A DNA stretch of 64,000 nucleotides from Conexibacter sp. CPCC 205762 (GCF_030646155.1 NZ_JAUTDN010000011.1:59968-123967), one strand, 5' to 3'; positions 42,401-49,915 are shown, counted from the stretch's first letter. Numbers and translations: made by a program. The notes: generated from the sequence alone by a model not told the origin.

Positions 42401-43350
42401 TCGCCGCGCAGGCGGCGCAGACGACCGGCGCGCCGAGAGTCCTCACCGTCACCAACGGCGGCTCCGGCAGACTGCGGATCGGCAGAGTGCGCAAGCTCGA
42501 CAGCGACGGCGAGTCGGTCCACGACTTCCTCGTCACGCTCGACGACTGCGCCGGCGAGACGCTGCTGCCGGGTCAGTCGTGCAGCGTCGGCCTGCGCTTC
42601 TCCCCGGCGCGCGAGAACACCGCGTCGAGCGCGACGCTCGTCGTCGCGACGAACACCGCGAGCGGCGAGCTGCGCGTGCCGCTGACGGGCACCAGCACGT
42701 TGCTCCCAACCGGGCCGGCCGGCAGAGACGGTTCCGACGGCTCCAACGGCAGAGACGGCGCCGACGGCAGAGACGGTTCCGACGGCTCAAACGGGAGAGA
42801 CGGCACGGACGGCGCCGACGGCAGCGATGGCGCCAACGGCAGAGACGGCGCGACCGGCGCCACGGGCAGAGACGGCGCCAACGGAGGTGCCGGCGCCAAG
42901 GGCGACACGGGCGCCAACGGCGCTGACGGCCGCGACGGCGCGGCCGGACCGTCCGGTCCCGCGGGCCCGGCCGGCCCGAAGGGCGACGCGGGCGCGAAGG
43001 GCGACGCGGGCGCCGACGGCAGAGACGGCACCTTCTCGCTGGCGGCGACGAGAGCCGGCGCGACGAGAGTCCGCCGCGGCCGCACCGCGACGGTCTCGTT
43101 CCGCCTCCGCAACGACACGAGCGCCGCGTTCGCCGGGTCGCGGCTGACGCTGACGGCGCCGAAGTCGCTGAAGGCCAGCGGCACGCGCTCCCTCAAGCTC
43201 GCGACGCTGGCCGCCGGGAGATCGCGCGTGGTGCGCGTGCGCCTGACGATCGGCCGCACGGCGGCGCTCGGCACCCACACCGTCACGGTCCGCATGAAGG
43301 TCGGCGGCGAGACGGTCACGCAGCAGGTCAAGCTGCGCGTCACGCGGTAA
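39493..43350 (+). CDS. large secreted LRR/DUF3616/collagen-like surface protein
   Basis: A 1285-aa exported protein. After a signal peptide (about 1-50) come internalin-like leucine-rich repeats (about 85-290, for example LTNLVNLTVSGG and LATLSLANNSISDVS), beta-sandwich regions (about 300-620) and a DUF3616-like propeller (about 636-930, with FNIEGAEFSPDDSALYLGF). A choice-of-anchor-D/HYDIN-like domain (about 975-1070), 35 perfect Gly-X-Y triplets rich in GRD/GSD/GAN (1074-1178) and a C-terminal module (about 1185-1285) complete it. I used the ATG at 39493 because GGAG precedes it and the signal peptide begins there. It is probably an adhesin or matrix protein with a collagen-like rod; no membrane anchor is seen. 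Confidence 0.82.
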   Translation: MVPRPSSRPSAGALGRSRTGALAGAAAALLLTGGLTLAPASIPLAPAAARAADSDVVAIPDATLKAQINRKISTSRPADQDVTYGDAARVTGSQSLTGPFTDLTGIESLVNLRGITLPNTATPSTYTTLAPVANLTGLQLLSVGSSAVRDLRPIAGLTNLVNLTVSGGRVIDPSPLASLTRLATLSLANNSISDVSGLPSLKSATALNLSGNRIADPSPLAAKLDSATITTLNLSRNRITDISSLAPFGSGKLGQYTTSTSGLSVSFNRITDLTPLDSWTRLPSSNQSGSQNLYVGPYHAGGIVLPPLRQMTAYANPVAVNPVTAGSYDPATGLLTVTDESAASVALASIAPGAAVPDTRWVVTFSTPPADPNDGTPPTVSGDATVWSTLTVTDPGTLGDAPGDAPACLSADLRYQWLRDGQEIVVNPHSARIDAPENPPFGANPPTAVYYTVSPQDLGHRLSVRVSCFTSGRQSTSDLSATVTNGEVEKPVIGVQDGTQYRDPLIPGTTTATTLPEGRSGVALEPGGTRIPFYVGALGADGRLIDAAQLRLSVSVANATTETVRDPATVLGPDDVEVGGSGADRWIVLHPQQHTAGSALTVTVTVTGPTGKSEQVAFPYVVSRATTPTSRVLLGTSDASTAIAVGDGHLLVADDEQTAIRLYDARVSGREVATFSPGGTNGEIDFESAARKGDRVYWLGSHGNKKSGNPEPSRHRIFQTRLSGSGASARLEPVGLPYQNLRSDLRAWDHASFGGRLGLDDTDIGNLPPTELKGFNIEGAEFSPDDSALYLGFRSPVVPAAADGRALIVPLLNVAALTEGSETRARFGDPILLDLGGHSIREIRKNAAGEYLILSGTAGPATSASEQALWAWDGDPAVAPVRLTTPVPADLEPDHSDNAGAWEGIGEMPARLAPGQSLQLIMDQGYDKLHTGLDNKDERNDWRRKSRTDRFELTGPVGTIAAANVASIAFAAQAAQTTGAPRVLTVTNGGSGRLRIGRVRKLDSDGESVHDFLVTLDDCAGETLLPGQSCSVGLRFSPARENTASSATLVVATNTASGELRVPLTGTSTLLPTGPAGRDGSDGSNGRDGADGRDGSDGSNGRDGTDGADGSDGANGRDGATGATGRDGANGGAGAKGDTGANGADGRDGAAGPSGPAGPAGPKGDAGAKGDAGADGRDGTFSLAATRAGATRVRRGRTATVSFRLRNDTSAAFAGSRLTLTAPKSLKASGTRSLKLATLAAGRSRVVRVRLTIGRTAALGTHTVTVRMKVGGETVTQQVKLRVTR

Positions 43351-43358
43351 CGACAGCC

Positions 43359-43386
43359 GCCGCCCGGCCCGCCGCGGCCGGGCGGC
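43359..43386 (+). terminator. hairpin terminator 1 after the LRR gene
   Basis: An 11-bp perfect stem (GCCGCCCGGCC with GGCCGGGCGGC) and a 6-nt loop start 8 nt after the stop codon, without a U-tract. Confidence 0.65.
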
Positions 43387-43397
43387 GTCGCTGAGCT

Positions 43398-43425
43398 GGC
43401 CCGCGGGGACGCCTCCCCGCGGGCC
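43398..43425 (+). terminator. hairpin terminator 2 after the LRR gene
   Basis: A second 11-bp perfect stem (GGCCCGCGGGG with CCCCGCGGGCC) and 6-nt loop lie 11 nt after the first. Together they form a tandem terminator before the GH64-like gene. Confidence 0.6.
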
Positions 43426-43465
43426 GGCCGCTTCAGCCGGCGGCCGCGCGGCCGATCGATGGGGC

Positions 43466-45097
43466 ATGACCGCCCCTGTCCGTCGAGCGCTGCTCGCCGC
43501 CGCGCTGCTCCCGCTGCTCGCCGTGCTCGCCCCCGCGCCGGCCGCGAGCGCGCTCCAGCTGCAGCTCGTCAACGACAGCGGCGTGCCGGACGACGACGTC
43601 TACGTGACCGTCGCCGGCGACTCGTTCGACGTGCCGGGGATGAGCGACGACGTGCCGGTCACGCTCGCCTCGATCCCCGGCGGCACGCTGACGGTCGACA
43701 CGCTGGTCTCCGGTCGCGTCTACGTCGCCTACGGCGCGCCGGTCACGACGAGCGTCCCCTTCTCCTCGCCGACGCGCTTCGACTGGGCCGAGCTGACGGT
43801 CAAGCCCAGCTCCTCCGACGTCGCCAACCTGACCGCCGTCGACCAGTTCGGGATCGGCATGCAGCTGGCGACGCTCGACGGCGCCGGCAGAACGCTGGAG
43901 ACGCTCGGCGCGGCCAACTCGCAGACGATCTTCAGCGCCCTGCAGCAGATCCCCGGCGGCCCGCAGGCGACCGTGCGCGGCGCGGGCGGCGAGATCGTGC
44001 GCGTCGTCTCGCCGCTGCACAGCGACGCCTACCCCGACCTCGGCGACTACGTCCGCTCGCTCGCCGGCCAGACCGTCACGCTGCACACGGCCTTCTTCGG
44101 CAGCCCCTTCACGACGAGCGCCTACAGCGGCACCTTCGCCGCCGACGGCTCGATCGCGCTGTCCGGCACGAGCGATCCCGCGGGCGCCGCGCCGGCGAGC
44201 TTCCAGCTCGCAGGCGAGACGCTGATCGACGCGATCTACACCGGCGCGGGCACGCCGAACACGCTCCAGGGCGCGATCACGCGCGACCTCTACGCCGGCT
44301 TCAGCACCGGGCTGTGGGGCGGCGTCTACGGCAACGACGCGATCGCCTTCTGCAGCGACGCGGTCACGACCGCGCAGGGCTCCTGGTGCCCGAACGGCTT
44401 CAACCAGCCGGCCTTCGGCGATGCCCGCGCGAGACTGTCGCCGTTCGCCACCTGCGAGAAGTACGCGGCCGTCATCAACGCCTACGCCGACGTCTACGGC
44501 AACCCCTACAGCGACGCCTCCAAGCGCGTCACCGTCGGGCTCGACCAGCCGGGCAGCGGCGGCACGGTGCAGACGCTGAAGCTGACGATCCTGCCCGACA
44601 GCGGCGACGCCAGACCGGTCGCCGGCGGCAACCTCGCCTGCGGCGCCGCGGTGCCGGCGAACCCGCTGCCGGAGCCGCCCGCGCAGCCGGCCGATCCGAT
44701 CACGCCGGGTCCGGCGGCCGGCGCGGCCCCCGCACCGGCACCGGCGGCGAGACGCCCCGGCCGCGCGACCGCCCCGCACCGCCGCATCGCCGCCCGCGTG
44801 GCGCTGCGCAGACGCGTGCGCGTGGAGCGCCGCGTCGTGTGGGTCGGGAGCGTCCGCTGCGGCCGCCTGCGCTGCGGCCGCGTCGCGCTCGGCGCCCGTC
44901 ACGACCGCCGCCTCGTCGCGCGCGGCCGGATCGCGCACGCCGGCCCGCGCGCGGCGCTGCGCCTGCGGCTGACCCGCCACGGCCTGCGCGCGCTGCGCCG
45001 CCACCACCGCCTGCGCACGCGCGTGGTGGTCGTCGTCCGCCGGCCGCACGCGAAGCCGCTGCGCCGCTCGGCGATCGTCGTGCTCGTGCGCAGGTGA
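43466..45097 (+). CDS. secreted beta-1,3-glucanase-like (GH64/thaumatin-like) protein
   Basis: A 543-aa exported protein. The signal peptide (about 1-29) is followed by a domain (about 30-390) with the layout of GH64 glucanases: VNDSGVPDDDVYVTVAG, FDWAELTV, NLTAVDQFGIGMQLATLD, and DLYAGFSTGLWGGVYGNDA near its end. The catalytic Glu/Asp pair cannot be confirmed by eye, so it may be a glucan-binding relative. Then come a Pro/Ala linker and a strongly basic C-terminal module (Arg/His-rich, about 430-543). It could act on fungal or plant beta-1,3-glucan in soil. It stands between terminators and the VanW gene. Confidence 0.72.
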   Translation: MTAPVRRALLAAALLPLLAVLAPAPAASALQLQLVNDSGVPDDDVYVTVAGDSFDVPGMSDDVPVTLASIPGGTLTVDTLVSGRVYVAYGAPVTTSVPFSSPTRFDWAELTVKPSSSDVANLTAVDQFGIGMQLATLDGAGRTLETLGAANSQTIFSALQQIPGGPQATVRGAGGEIVRVVSPLHSDAYPDLGDYVRSLAGQTVTLHTAFFGSPFTTSAYSGTFAADGSIALSGTSDPAGAAPASFQLAGETLIDAIYTGAGTPNTLQGAITRDLYAGFSTGLWGGVYGNDAIAFCSDAVTTAQGSWCPNGFNQPAFGDARARLSPFATCEKYAAVINAYADVYGNPYSDASKRVTVGLDQPGSGGTVQTLKLTILPDSGDARPVAGGNLACGAAVPANPLPEPPAQPADPITPGPAAGAAPAPAPAARRPGRATAPHRRIAARVALRRRVRVERRVVWVGSVRCGRLRCGRVALGARHDRRLVARGRIAHAGPRAALRLRLTRHGLRALRRHHRLRTRVVVVVRRPHAKPLRRSAIVVLVRR

Positions 45098-45187
45098 GCC
45101 GTCGCACCCGGCCGAGCGGCGCGATCGCGTCCACCGCCGCGACGCCCGCGAGCGGGCCGAGCGGCGTGGTCGCGTAGATTGGTCTGG

Positions 45188-45217
45188 ATGGTCCGTCGTC
45201 CCCCGCGCAGCCGTTGA
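45188..45217 (+). CDS. 9-codon leader ORF overlapping vanW-like gene
   Basis: TAGATT (45175-45180) ends exactly 7 nt before this ATG, so the leaderless start of the transcript should be here. The ORF encodes MVRRPPRSR, and its TGA overlaps the TTG start of the next gene (TTGA, 45214-45217). It is either a translated leader that couples to the VanW gene, or the true N-terminus of that protein separated by a one-base error. The peptide's basic character would continue smoothly into the basic N-terminus of the VanW protein. Confidence 0.5.
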   Translation: MVRRPPRSR

Positions 45218-46911
45218 CGCGCTCGCGCCCTCGCCCCGCTCGCCAGCGCCGCCGCCGTCGCCCGCTGCTGCTGGCGGTCGTCCCACCGGTCCTGCTCGTG
45301 CTGGCGCTGATCGCGACCCCGCTGATCGTGCGGCTGACGCATCGCGGCGAGGCGCTGCCGGGCACGACCGTCGCCGGGATCGACGTCGGCGGGCGCGACA
45401 GAGCCGCGCTGCGGGCGCAGCTGAGACCGCTCGCGAACCCGCGCAGCGCGGTCGTCGTGATCGCCGGCGGCAGACGGCTGACGGTCCAGCCGCGCCAGGC
45501 CGGCTATCGCGTCGCCGTCGACGCGACCGTGCGCGAGGCGCTCCGTGCCGGCCGCGGCGGGCTGTTCGGCGGGCTGCCCTCGACGCTCGCGGGGCTCGTC
45601 TCGACGCGCCACGTCGAGCCGGTCGCCCAGGTCGACCCGGTCGCGCTGCGGCGAGCCGTGCAGCGGATCGCCAGAGCGGTCGACGAGCCCTCCTTCAGCG
45701 GCGAGCTGCAGATATCCGACAGCCTCGACGTCAGCGCCGACCCGCCGCACGCCGGCCGCGTGATCGACGCCGACCAGCTGCAGGCGCGGCTGAGAGCGGC
45801 GCTGCTGGCGCGTTCGAGCGGGCCGCTGCGGATCGCGATGAGAGCGGCGCCGGTCGTCTCGGCCGCCGAGGTCGACGCGGCCGCGAACGAGGCGAGCGAC
45901 TACCTCACCGAGCCGCTGACGGTGGCCGGTGCCGGGGCGCCGACGCAGGTCGCGCCGCGCGAGCTGGCGAGGGTGCTGGCGCTGGAGCCGATAGACGGCG
46001 GCCGCCGCGTGCGGCTCGGCGTCGACGCGGAGGCGGTCGACCAGCTCGTCGCCGGGATCGCGAAGGCGCGCGACAGAGCCCCGCGCGACGCCCACGTCGC
46101 CGACGCCGCGAGCACGGTCGTGGTCGACGGCAGAGGTGACCTGTCGTGGAGACCGCGGCGCGTGCGCGTGACGATCGCGCCGGCACGGGCCGGCAGCAGA
46201 ATCGACCAGCCGGCGCTCGCGCGCGCGGTCACCGCCGCCGTGCGCGAGGACCGCCACAGCGTGCGCGCGCGGACGACCAGGATCGCGCCGGAGGTGACGA
46301 CGAGCGCCGCGCGCAGATCGAGCCAGCTGATCGGCACCTTCACGACCTACTACGAGCCGGGCCAGCCGCGCGTCAGGAACATCCGCACGATGGCGAGCGC
46401 GGTCAACGGCACCGTGATCGCGCCCGGCGAGCAGTTCTCGCTCAACGGCGTCACCGGCGAGCGCACGCGCGCGAAGGGCTACGTGCCGGCGCCGTTCATC
46501 GCCGACGGCAGACTCGAGCCGTCGGTCGGCGGCGGCGTCTCGCAGTTCTCCACGACGATGTACAACGCCGCCTACTTCGCCGGCCTGCAGCTCGACAGCA
46601 GCCAGCCGCACAGCGCCTTCATCGACCGCTATCCGCCCGGCCGCGAATCGACGCTCAACTACCCCGACATCGACCTCACCTGGACCAACGACACCGGCGC
46701 CCCGATCCTCGTCCGCGCCACCAGCACCGACACCTCGGTGACGGTCAGCCTCTACGGCGACAACGGCGGCCGCAGCGTCCGCGCGATCACCGGCCCGCGC
46801 AGAGCGGACGGCGACGGCTTCTCGATCGAGGTCACGCGCGTCGTCAGGTACGGCGACGGCAGAGTCACCCGCACCCCGCGCACGACGACGTACAGACCGC
46901 TCGACGAGTAG
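45214..46911 (+). CDS. VanW family protein with peptidoglycan-binding-like repeats
   Basis: A 565-aa envelope protein. A strongly basic N-terminus and one membrane helix (about 17-41) anchor it. Two PG_binding_4-like domains (about 60-200 and 210-355) are followed by the VanW domain (about 372-500: IGTFTTYYEPGQPRV, VNGTVIAPGEQFSLNG, GGGVSQFSTTMYNAAYFAGL). VanW proteins were first found in vancomycin-resistance clusters, but their reaction is unknown, and they occur widely without resistance. The TTG start at 45214 is unusual and depends on the overlapping leader ORF. No van genes are nearby. Confidence 0.87.
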   Translation: MTRSRPRPARQRRRRRPLLLAVVPPVLLVLALIATPLIVRLTHRGEALPGTTVAGIDVGGRDRAALRAQLRPLANPRSAVVVIAGGRRLTVQPRQAGYRVAVDATVREALRAGRGGLFGGLPSTLAGLVSTRHVEPVAQVDPVALRRAVQRIARAVDEPSFSGELQISDSLDVSADPPHAGRVIDADQLQARLRAALLARSSGPLRIAMRAAPVVSAAEVDAAANEASDYLTEPLTVAGAGAPTQVAPRELARVLALEPIDGGRRVRLGVDAEAVDQLVAGIAKARDRAPRDAHVADAASTVVVDGRGDLSWRPRRVRVTIAPARAGSRIDQPALARAVTAAVREDRHSVRARTTRIAPEVTTSAARRSSQLIGTFTTYYEPGQPRVRNIRTMASAVNGTVIAPGEQFSLNGVTGERTRAKGYVPAPFIADGRLEPSVGGGVSQFSTTMYNAAYFAGLQLDSSQPHSAFIDRYPPGRESTLNYPDIDLTWTNDTGAPILVRATSTDTSVTVSLYGDNGGRSVRAITGPRRADGDGFSIEVTRVVRYGDGRVTRTPRTTTYRPLDE

Positions 46912-46920
46912 CGGCCCGCG

Positions 46921-47289
46921 TCAGCCGCGGACCCACTCCTTCGCCTCCTCCAGCTGGCCGGGCTCGGCGACGAGCACGTCGCCGGGGACCATCCAGGTGA
47001 ACAGGCGCATCGATCTGGCGACCCAGCCGACGTCGGTGACGAACGCGAACCGCCGCCAGGCGGCGTGGTCGCGGACCATCGCCTGCAAACCGGTCTTGAC
47101 GTCCTCGGCCCAGGCGCCGGGCGCGAGGCCGTGGAAGTCGGTCAGCAGGAACACAAGCCGCAGCTCGCCGGAGGCGACGCCGTCGCGCAGCGCCGGCTCC
47201 AGCACGTCGGTGTAGTCGCTCTTGCTGAGCGTGCCCGACGCGCGCAGGCCGACGGTCCCGGGCGGCATGTCCTCGATGCGCTCGATCAT
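46921..47289 (-). CDS. SpoIIAA-like (STAS superfamily) protein
   Basis: A 122-aa soluble protein with the SpoIIAA-like fold: an N-terminal beta strand (GTVGLRASGTLSKSDY), a strand/helix with LRLVFLLTDFHGLAPGA, and WRRFAFVTDVGWVARSM near the end. This family is related to anti-sigma antagonists and CRAL-TRIO-like binding proteins, but its role here is unknown and no anti-sigma factor is adjacent. TAGGAC (47296-47301, minus strand) ends 6 nt before the ATG, so it is probably leaderless. It is convergent with the VanW gene. Confidence 0.82.
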   Translation of the reverse strand: MIERIEDMPPGTVGLRASGTLSKSDYTDVLEPALRDGVASGELRLVFLLTDFHGLAPGAWAEDVKTGLQAMVRDHAAWRRFAFVTDVGWVARSMRLFTWMVPGDVLVAEPGQLEEAKEWVRG

Positions 47290-47298
47290 GGAGCGGTC

Positions 47299-48462
47299 CT
47301 ACCCGAACGGGCCGTCGACGACGAGCGGCGTCGCGCGGCGGGTGCAGGTGGCGGCGACGAGCAGCGTCGCGGTCGTTCTCGGGATGCCGGCGTTGACGTT
47401 GACCGGCGGATTGACGACGGTGACGCTGTACGAGTTCGTCTTCGAGGTGACGGCGGCGGCCATCGGATGCGTCAGCACCGAGTTGCCGCCGATCAGGTGG
47501 GAGCCGCCGAAGACCACGTAGCCGGCCGGGCATCTGGCGCTGACCGTGCGGACGCTGCCGGAGACGATCCCGCCGACCTGCTTCTTCACGAGCTTGACGG
47601 TGCCGCGCATTCTCGGCGTTCTTCTCGCTCTCGATCTCGCTCTCGCGGCCGTCCGCGCGCTCGCCATCGTCGGCCCGTCGTTGAAGACGACCGGCCGGCG
47701 GTTGGCCGCGCAGATCGCCAGCACGCGGATCGACGCGTTCGCTCTGAAGACGCCGAGCGACGGGTTCGACGGCGGCGTCACGAGCGTCGCCGAGTAGTCG
47801 TTGCTCTGCGACAGGACGGCCGCGTTGGCGGCGTGGCCCCAGAGCGAGTCGCCGATCGTGTAGCCGCCGCTGAAGACCGACAGCGCGCCGGAGCGGCAGC
47901 CCGTGTTGACGTTGCGCACGTCACCGTTCTGGACGCCGGTCGCCTCGTCCACGCGGAAGTCGACCGTCGAGGGCAGGTTGCCGTTGCGCAGCCCCGGGTC
48001 GGGGATCGTGCTGTCGCCGCCGCGGTGCTTCGGCGGCCCGATCGGCCCGTCGAAGACGACCGGGCGGCCGTCCTCGGCGCAGATCGCCGCCGCCGTGATC
48101 GTCGCGTCTTGCGCGCCGACGCCGGCGAACGCGTTGACGGGCGGGTTGACGACGATCGCGCGGTAGAGGTTCTTGTCCGGGACCGGAGTCGCCCCGGCCG
48201 CGTGCGCGAACAGCGAGCCGCCGCCGATGATGTAGGAGCCGCCGAGCACCGAGTAGCCGCCGGGGCATCTCGCCTCCGCGACCCCGACGTCGCCGACCGC
48301 GACTCCGTCGACCTTCGCTCTCACGAGCGCGACCGTCGGCGCCCAGCGATCCGCTCTCGGTCTCGCCGCCGCGGCGGCCGTGCCGTCCGACGCGCCGACT
48401 CCCGCCAGCACGGTCAGCGCGAGCGCCGTGCAGCGGTTCCGGGTGTGCCGTGACACCGTCAT
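47299..48462 (-). CDS. secreted protein with three tandem homologous repeats
   Basis: A 387-aa exported protein. The signal peptide (about 1-32) is followed by three copies of a ~105-residue unit. Each unit has a Cys-Pro-Gly-Tyr-like start (CPGGYSVLGGSYIIGGGSL, CRSGALSVFSGGYTIGDSL, CPAGYVVFGGSHLIGGNSV), a central NPPVN or TPPSN turn, and an end such as AAICAEDGRPVVFDGP. Each unit keeps two cysteines that probably form one disulfide. A basic linker separates units two and three. TAGGAT lies 8 nt before the ATG at 48462, and the longer in-frame start is not used. I do not recognise the repeat family; the fold looks all-beta. Confidence 0.75.
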   Translation of the reverse strand: MTVSRHTRNRCTALALTVLAGVGASDGTAAAAARPRADRWAPTVALVRAKVDGVAVGDVGVAEARCPGGYSVLGGSYIIGGGSLFAHAAGATPVPDKNLYRAIVVNPPVNAFAGVGAQDATITAAAICAEDGRPVVFDGPIGPPKHRGGDSTIPDPGLRNGNLPSTVDFRVDEATGVQNGDVRNVNTGCRSGALSVFSGGYTIGDSLWGHAANAAVLSQSNDYSATLVTPPSNPSLGVFRANASIRVLAICAANRRPVVFNDGPTMASARTAARARSRARRTPRMRGTVKLVKKQVGGIVSGSVRTVSARCPAGYVVFGGSHLIGGNSVLTHPMAAAVTSKTNSYSVTVVNPPVNVNAGIPRTTATLLVAATCTRRATPLVVDGPFG

Positions 48463-48582
48463 GCGGCGCGATCCTACAGATCGCGGGACCGCGCGCCCAG
48501 ACCGTTCAACGCTGGTCAACACTGTCCCTCCCAGGATCGACTTTCCTCGCGGGCGATTCCCACCCCGGAAGGAAGTGACCTG

Positions 48583-48915
48583 TTGCCCCGTAGTCCGTTC
48601 GCCCGACCGTCCCGGCTCGTGGCGCCGCTGCTGGCCGTCTCGATCACGGCGTCGCGTCGCTGCCCGACGGCAACGGCAGATTCCCGCAGATCAGCGGCTT
48701 CACCGCCGGCCTCACGACCGGCGGCAGAGGCGGCGACGGCTACCCGTTCGAGGGCCTGACGAGCGTCGCGGCGACGCAGGGCGGCGGCTTCCTGCCGTAC
48801 CAGCAGACGCTGTACCAGTACCTCACCGACCCGAGCACGAGCGTCGTCGCCGGCACGCCGGCACTCGGCGGCGCGGTCACCACGACCACCCACCCGGGCA
48901 CGGGCCGCATAACCT
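48583..48915 (+). pseudogene. frameshifted remnant of a secreted protein gene
   Basis: GGAAGGAAG (48567-48575) precedes a TTG that starts a clear signal peptide (MPRSPFARPSRLVAPLLAVS). About 25 codons later this frame loses coding character, while another frame takes up a protein-like sequence (SLPDGNGRFPQISGFTAG, then YPFEGLTSVAATQGG and FLPYQQTLYQYLTDPSTS) ending near 48915. A strong terminator follows. This looks like a gene with an internal deletion plus frameshift that kept its signal peptide and C-terminal end. It keeps the AGA codon style of the host genes, so it is an old resident rather than part of the island that follows. Confidence 0.55.
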
Positions 48916-48950
48916 TCGTCCCTGAACGCAGGCCGCAAACCGACCGCAGT

Positions 48951-48978
48951 GCGACGGCCCTCTCCGGAGGGCCGTCGC
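48951..48978 (+). terminator. hairpin terminator
   Basis: A perfect 12-bp stem (GCGACGGCCCTC with GAGGGCCGTCGC) with a TCCG tetraloop, followed by CTTTG. It closes the remnant secreted gene and marks the left border of the toxin-antitoxin island. Confidence 0.75.
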
Positions 48979-49072
48979 CTTTGCCGACCGGGAGGCAGGA
49001 GCCCGCCGCGCTGCTGTTCGCCCTCGACGCCGATCGCCTGGATGCTGCTCAACAACTGCCAGAATCGTGGTC

Positions 49073-49234
49073 ATGCCCGAAACGCTGGCGATCCTCTCCG
49101 ATAGAGCGACGTTGGAAAAGATCCGCGAAGGCGACGCTGCCATCGCCGCCGACGACTCGATCTCGCTCGAAGCACTGCGGGCGCAGCTCCAGCAGTCATC
49201 CAGTGCCTGCCTGACAAGTACGCCACAGCGGTAG
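49073..49234 (+). pseudogene. truncated Phd/YefM-type antitoxin
   Basis: The 53-codon frame begins MPETLAILSDRATLEKIREG and continues DAAIAADDSISLEALRAQL, which matches the C-terminal half of Phd/YefM/RelB antitoxins (ETLAILSDPE, REGDAAIAAG, VSLEELRAEL in relatives). The N-terminal ~45-residue DNA-binding half is missing. Its last ~14 codons run in the antitoxin frame across DNA that reads as toxin in another frame, so the antitoxin end and toxin start were lost at a junction. A weak -10 (CAGAAT) lies 7 nt upstream of the ATG. Confidence 0.5.
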
Positions 49235-49431
49235 TCGAAGTACTCGCACGCATCGCCGAGGACCTGGGACGCCTCGGCAAGCCGCTGCGCCTCGGACTCG
49301 ACGACTCGGCGTGGACCGTCCGAATCGTCTCTACGCTCGATGGCGCCGAGGGCTGCGGGACTGTGTGCCCACCACATCTGTCTTGCGGTGTGGCGAATCG
49401 CTGGCGCGTGAGCGATACGGTCACACGGTGA
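49195..49431 (+). pseudogene. decayed RelE/ParE-type toxin
   Basis: From 49195 this frame reads VIQCLPDKYATAVVEVLARI then LGRLGKPLRLGL and WTVRI, which aligns by eye with the middle of RelE toxins (LPEKYATAVVEFL, NPHRLGKPLR, W-x-ARRG-YRV in relatives). The N-terminus is absent, the conserved Arg/Tyr end (YRVLY) is replaced by unrelated sequence, and no start codon fits, so it should be inactive. Its stop overlaps the GTG of the next gene. Confidence 0.45.
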
Positions 49432-49676
49432 CCGCCAAGGAGCGTCTGCACCAAGCGCTGAACACCATGACCGAGGAGGAAGCTGGCGCTGCGCTGCACA
49501 CACTCGCCAAGGCATCCGGCGATCCGGTCGCGTGGATGCTCAACCGCGCTCCGGTCGACGACGAGCCGGAGATGGACGAGGAGCGTCGGGCGGTCGCGGA
49601 GGCGCGTGCTGACCACGAGCGCGGCATCGGGCCGGTACCGCTCAACAACGTGAACGTCGAGTTCGGCATCCGATGA
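49428..49676 (+). CDS. small antitoxin-like protein
   Basis: An 82-aa acidic, helical protein starting (GTG) with MTAKERLHQALNTMTEEEAG and ending in a MDEERRAVAEARADHERGIG segment, the general style of RelB/DUF2281-like antitoxins of actinobacteria (ERLH, EEEAG, DDEP, EEE-AVAEAR). TACGGT (49416-49421) ends 6 nt before the GTG, so it is leaderless. Codon use is relaxed (CGT, CGA, GCT and no AGA), unlike neighbouring host genes. Its stop overlaps the ATG of the next ORF (ATGA), a typical toxin-antitoxin spacing, though that ORF is not a recognisable toxin. Confidence 0.6.
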   Translation: MTAKERLHQALNTMTEEEAGAALHTLAKASGDPVAWMLNRAPVDDEPEMDEERRAVAEARADHERGIGPVPLNNVNVEFGIR

Positions 49677-49903
49677 GGTCACCCAGCGCGAAGGCGATGG
49701 AGCGCGCGATCTCCGATGACCTCGCCGGACGTGAATCGCGCTATCCCGATCGGGTCGCGTTCATCGACGCCAACGAACACCACGCTGGGCGCGAGATCGC
49801 CAGGGCGCTCGACCACGGGTACGCCGTCGCGCTCACGTCCCCCGATGGTCGCGAGCGCCTCGTCGCCAACCAGACCCGGGGCGCTACCCCCTGCGGCTCT
49901 TGA
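49673..49903 (+). CDS. 76-aa protein coupled to antitoxin-like gene, unknown
   Basis: The ATG overlaps the stop of the antitoxin-like gene. The product (MRSPSAKAMERAISDDLAGR, ending TPCGS) has a C-terminal half that reads like a small alpha/beta domain (REIARALDHGYAVALTSPDG). I cannot place it in a family. Position and coupling make it a candidate toxin or a truncated remnant of one; the abrupt end suggests truncation. The antisense frame is also open, but the sense frame is favoured by the overlap. Confidence 0.4.
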   Translation: MRSPSAKAMERAISDDLAGRESRYPDRVAFIDANEHHAGREIARALDHGYAVALTSPDGRERLVANQTRGATPCGS

Positions 49904-49915
49904 CCTGGATTTGGC

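Noticed and set aside
42712..43029. Tandem GRD/GSD-coding DNA as a CRISPR-like or minisatellite array
   Set aside because: Period is 9 nt or multiples in frame and encodes a continuous Gly-X-Y rod; no spacers and no cas genes.
45214..46911. Vancomycin-resistance locus because of VanW
   Set aside because: No vanHAX, vanRS or other van genes; VanW proteins are common without resistance.
48516..49055. Minus-strand frame across the broken secreted gene
   Set aside because: No promoter, ribosome site or motif; it is antisense to the signal peptide and the terminator hairpin.
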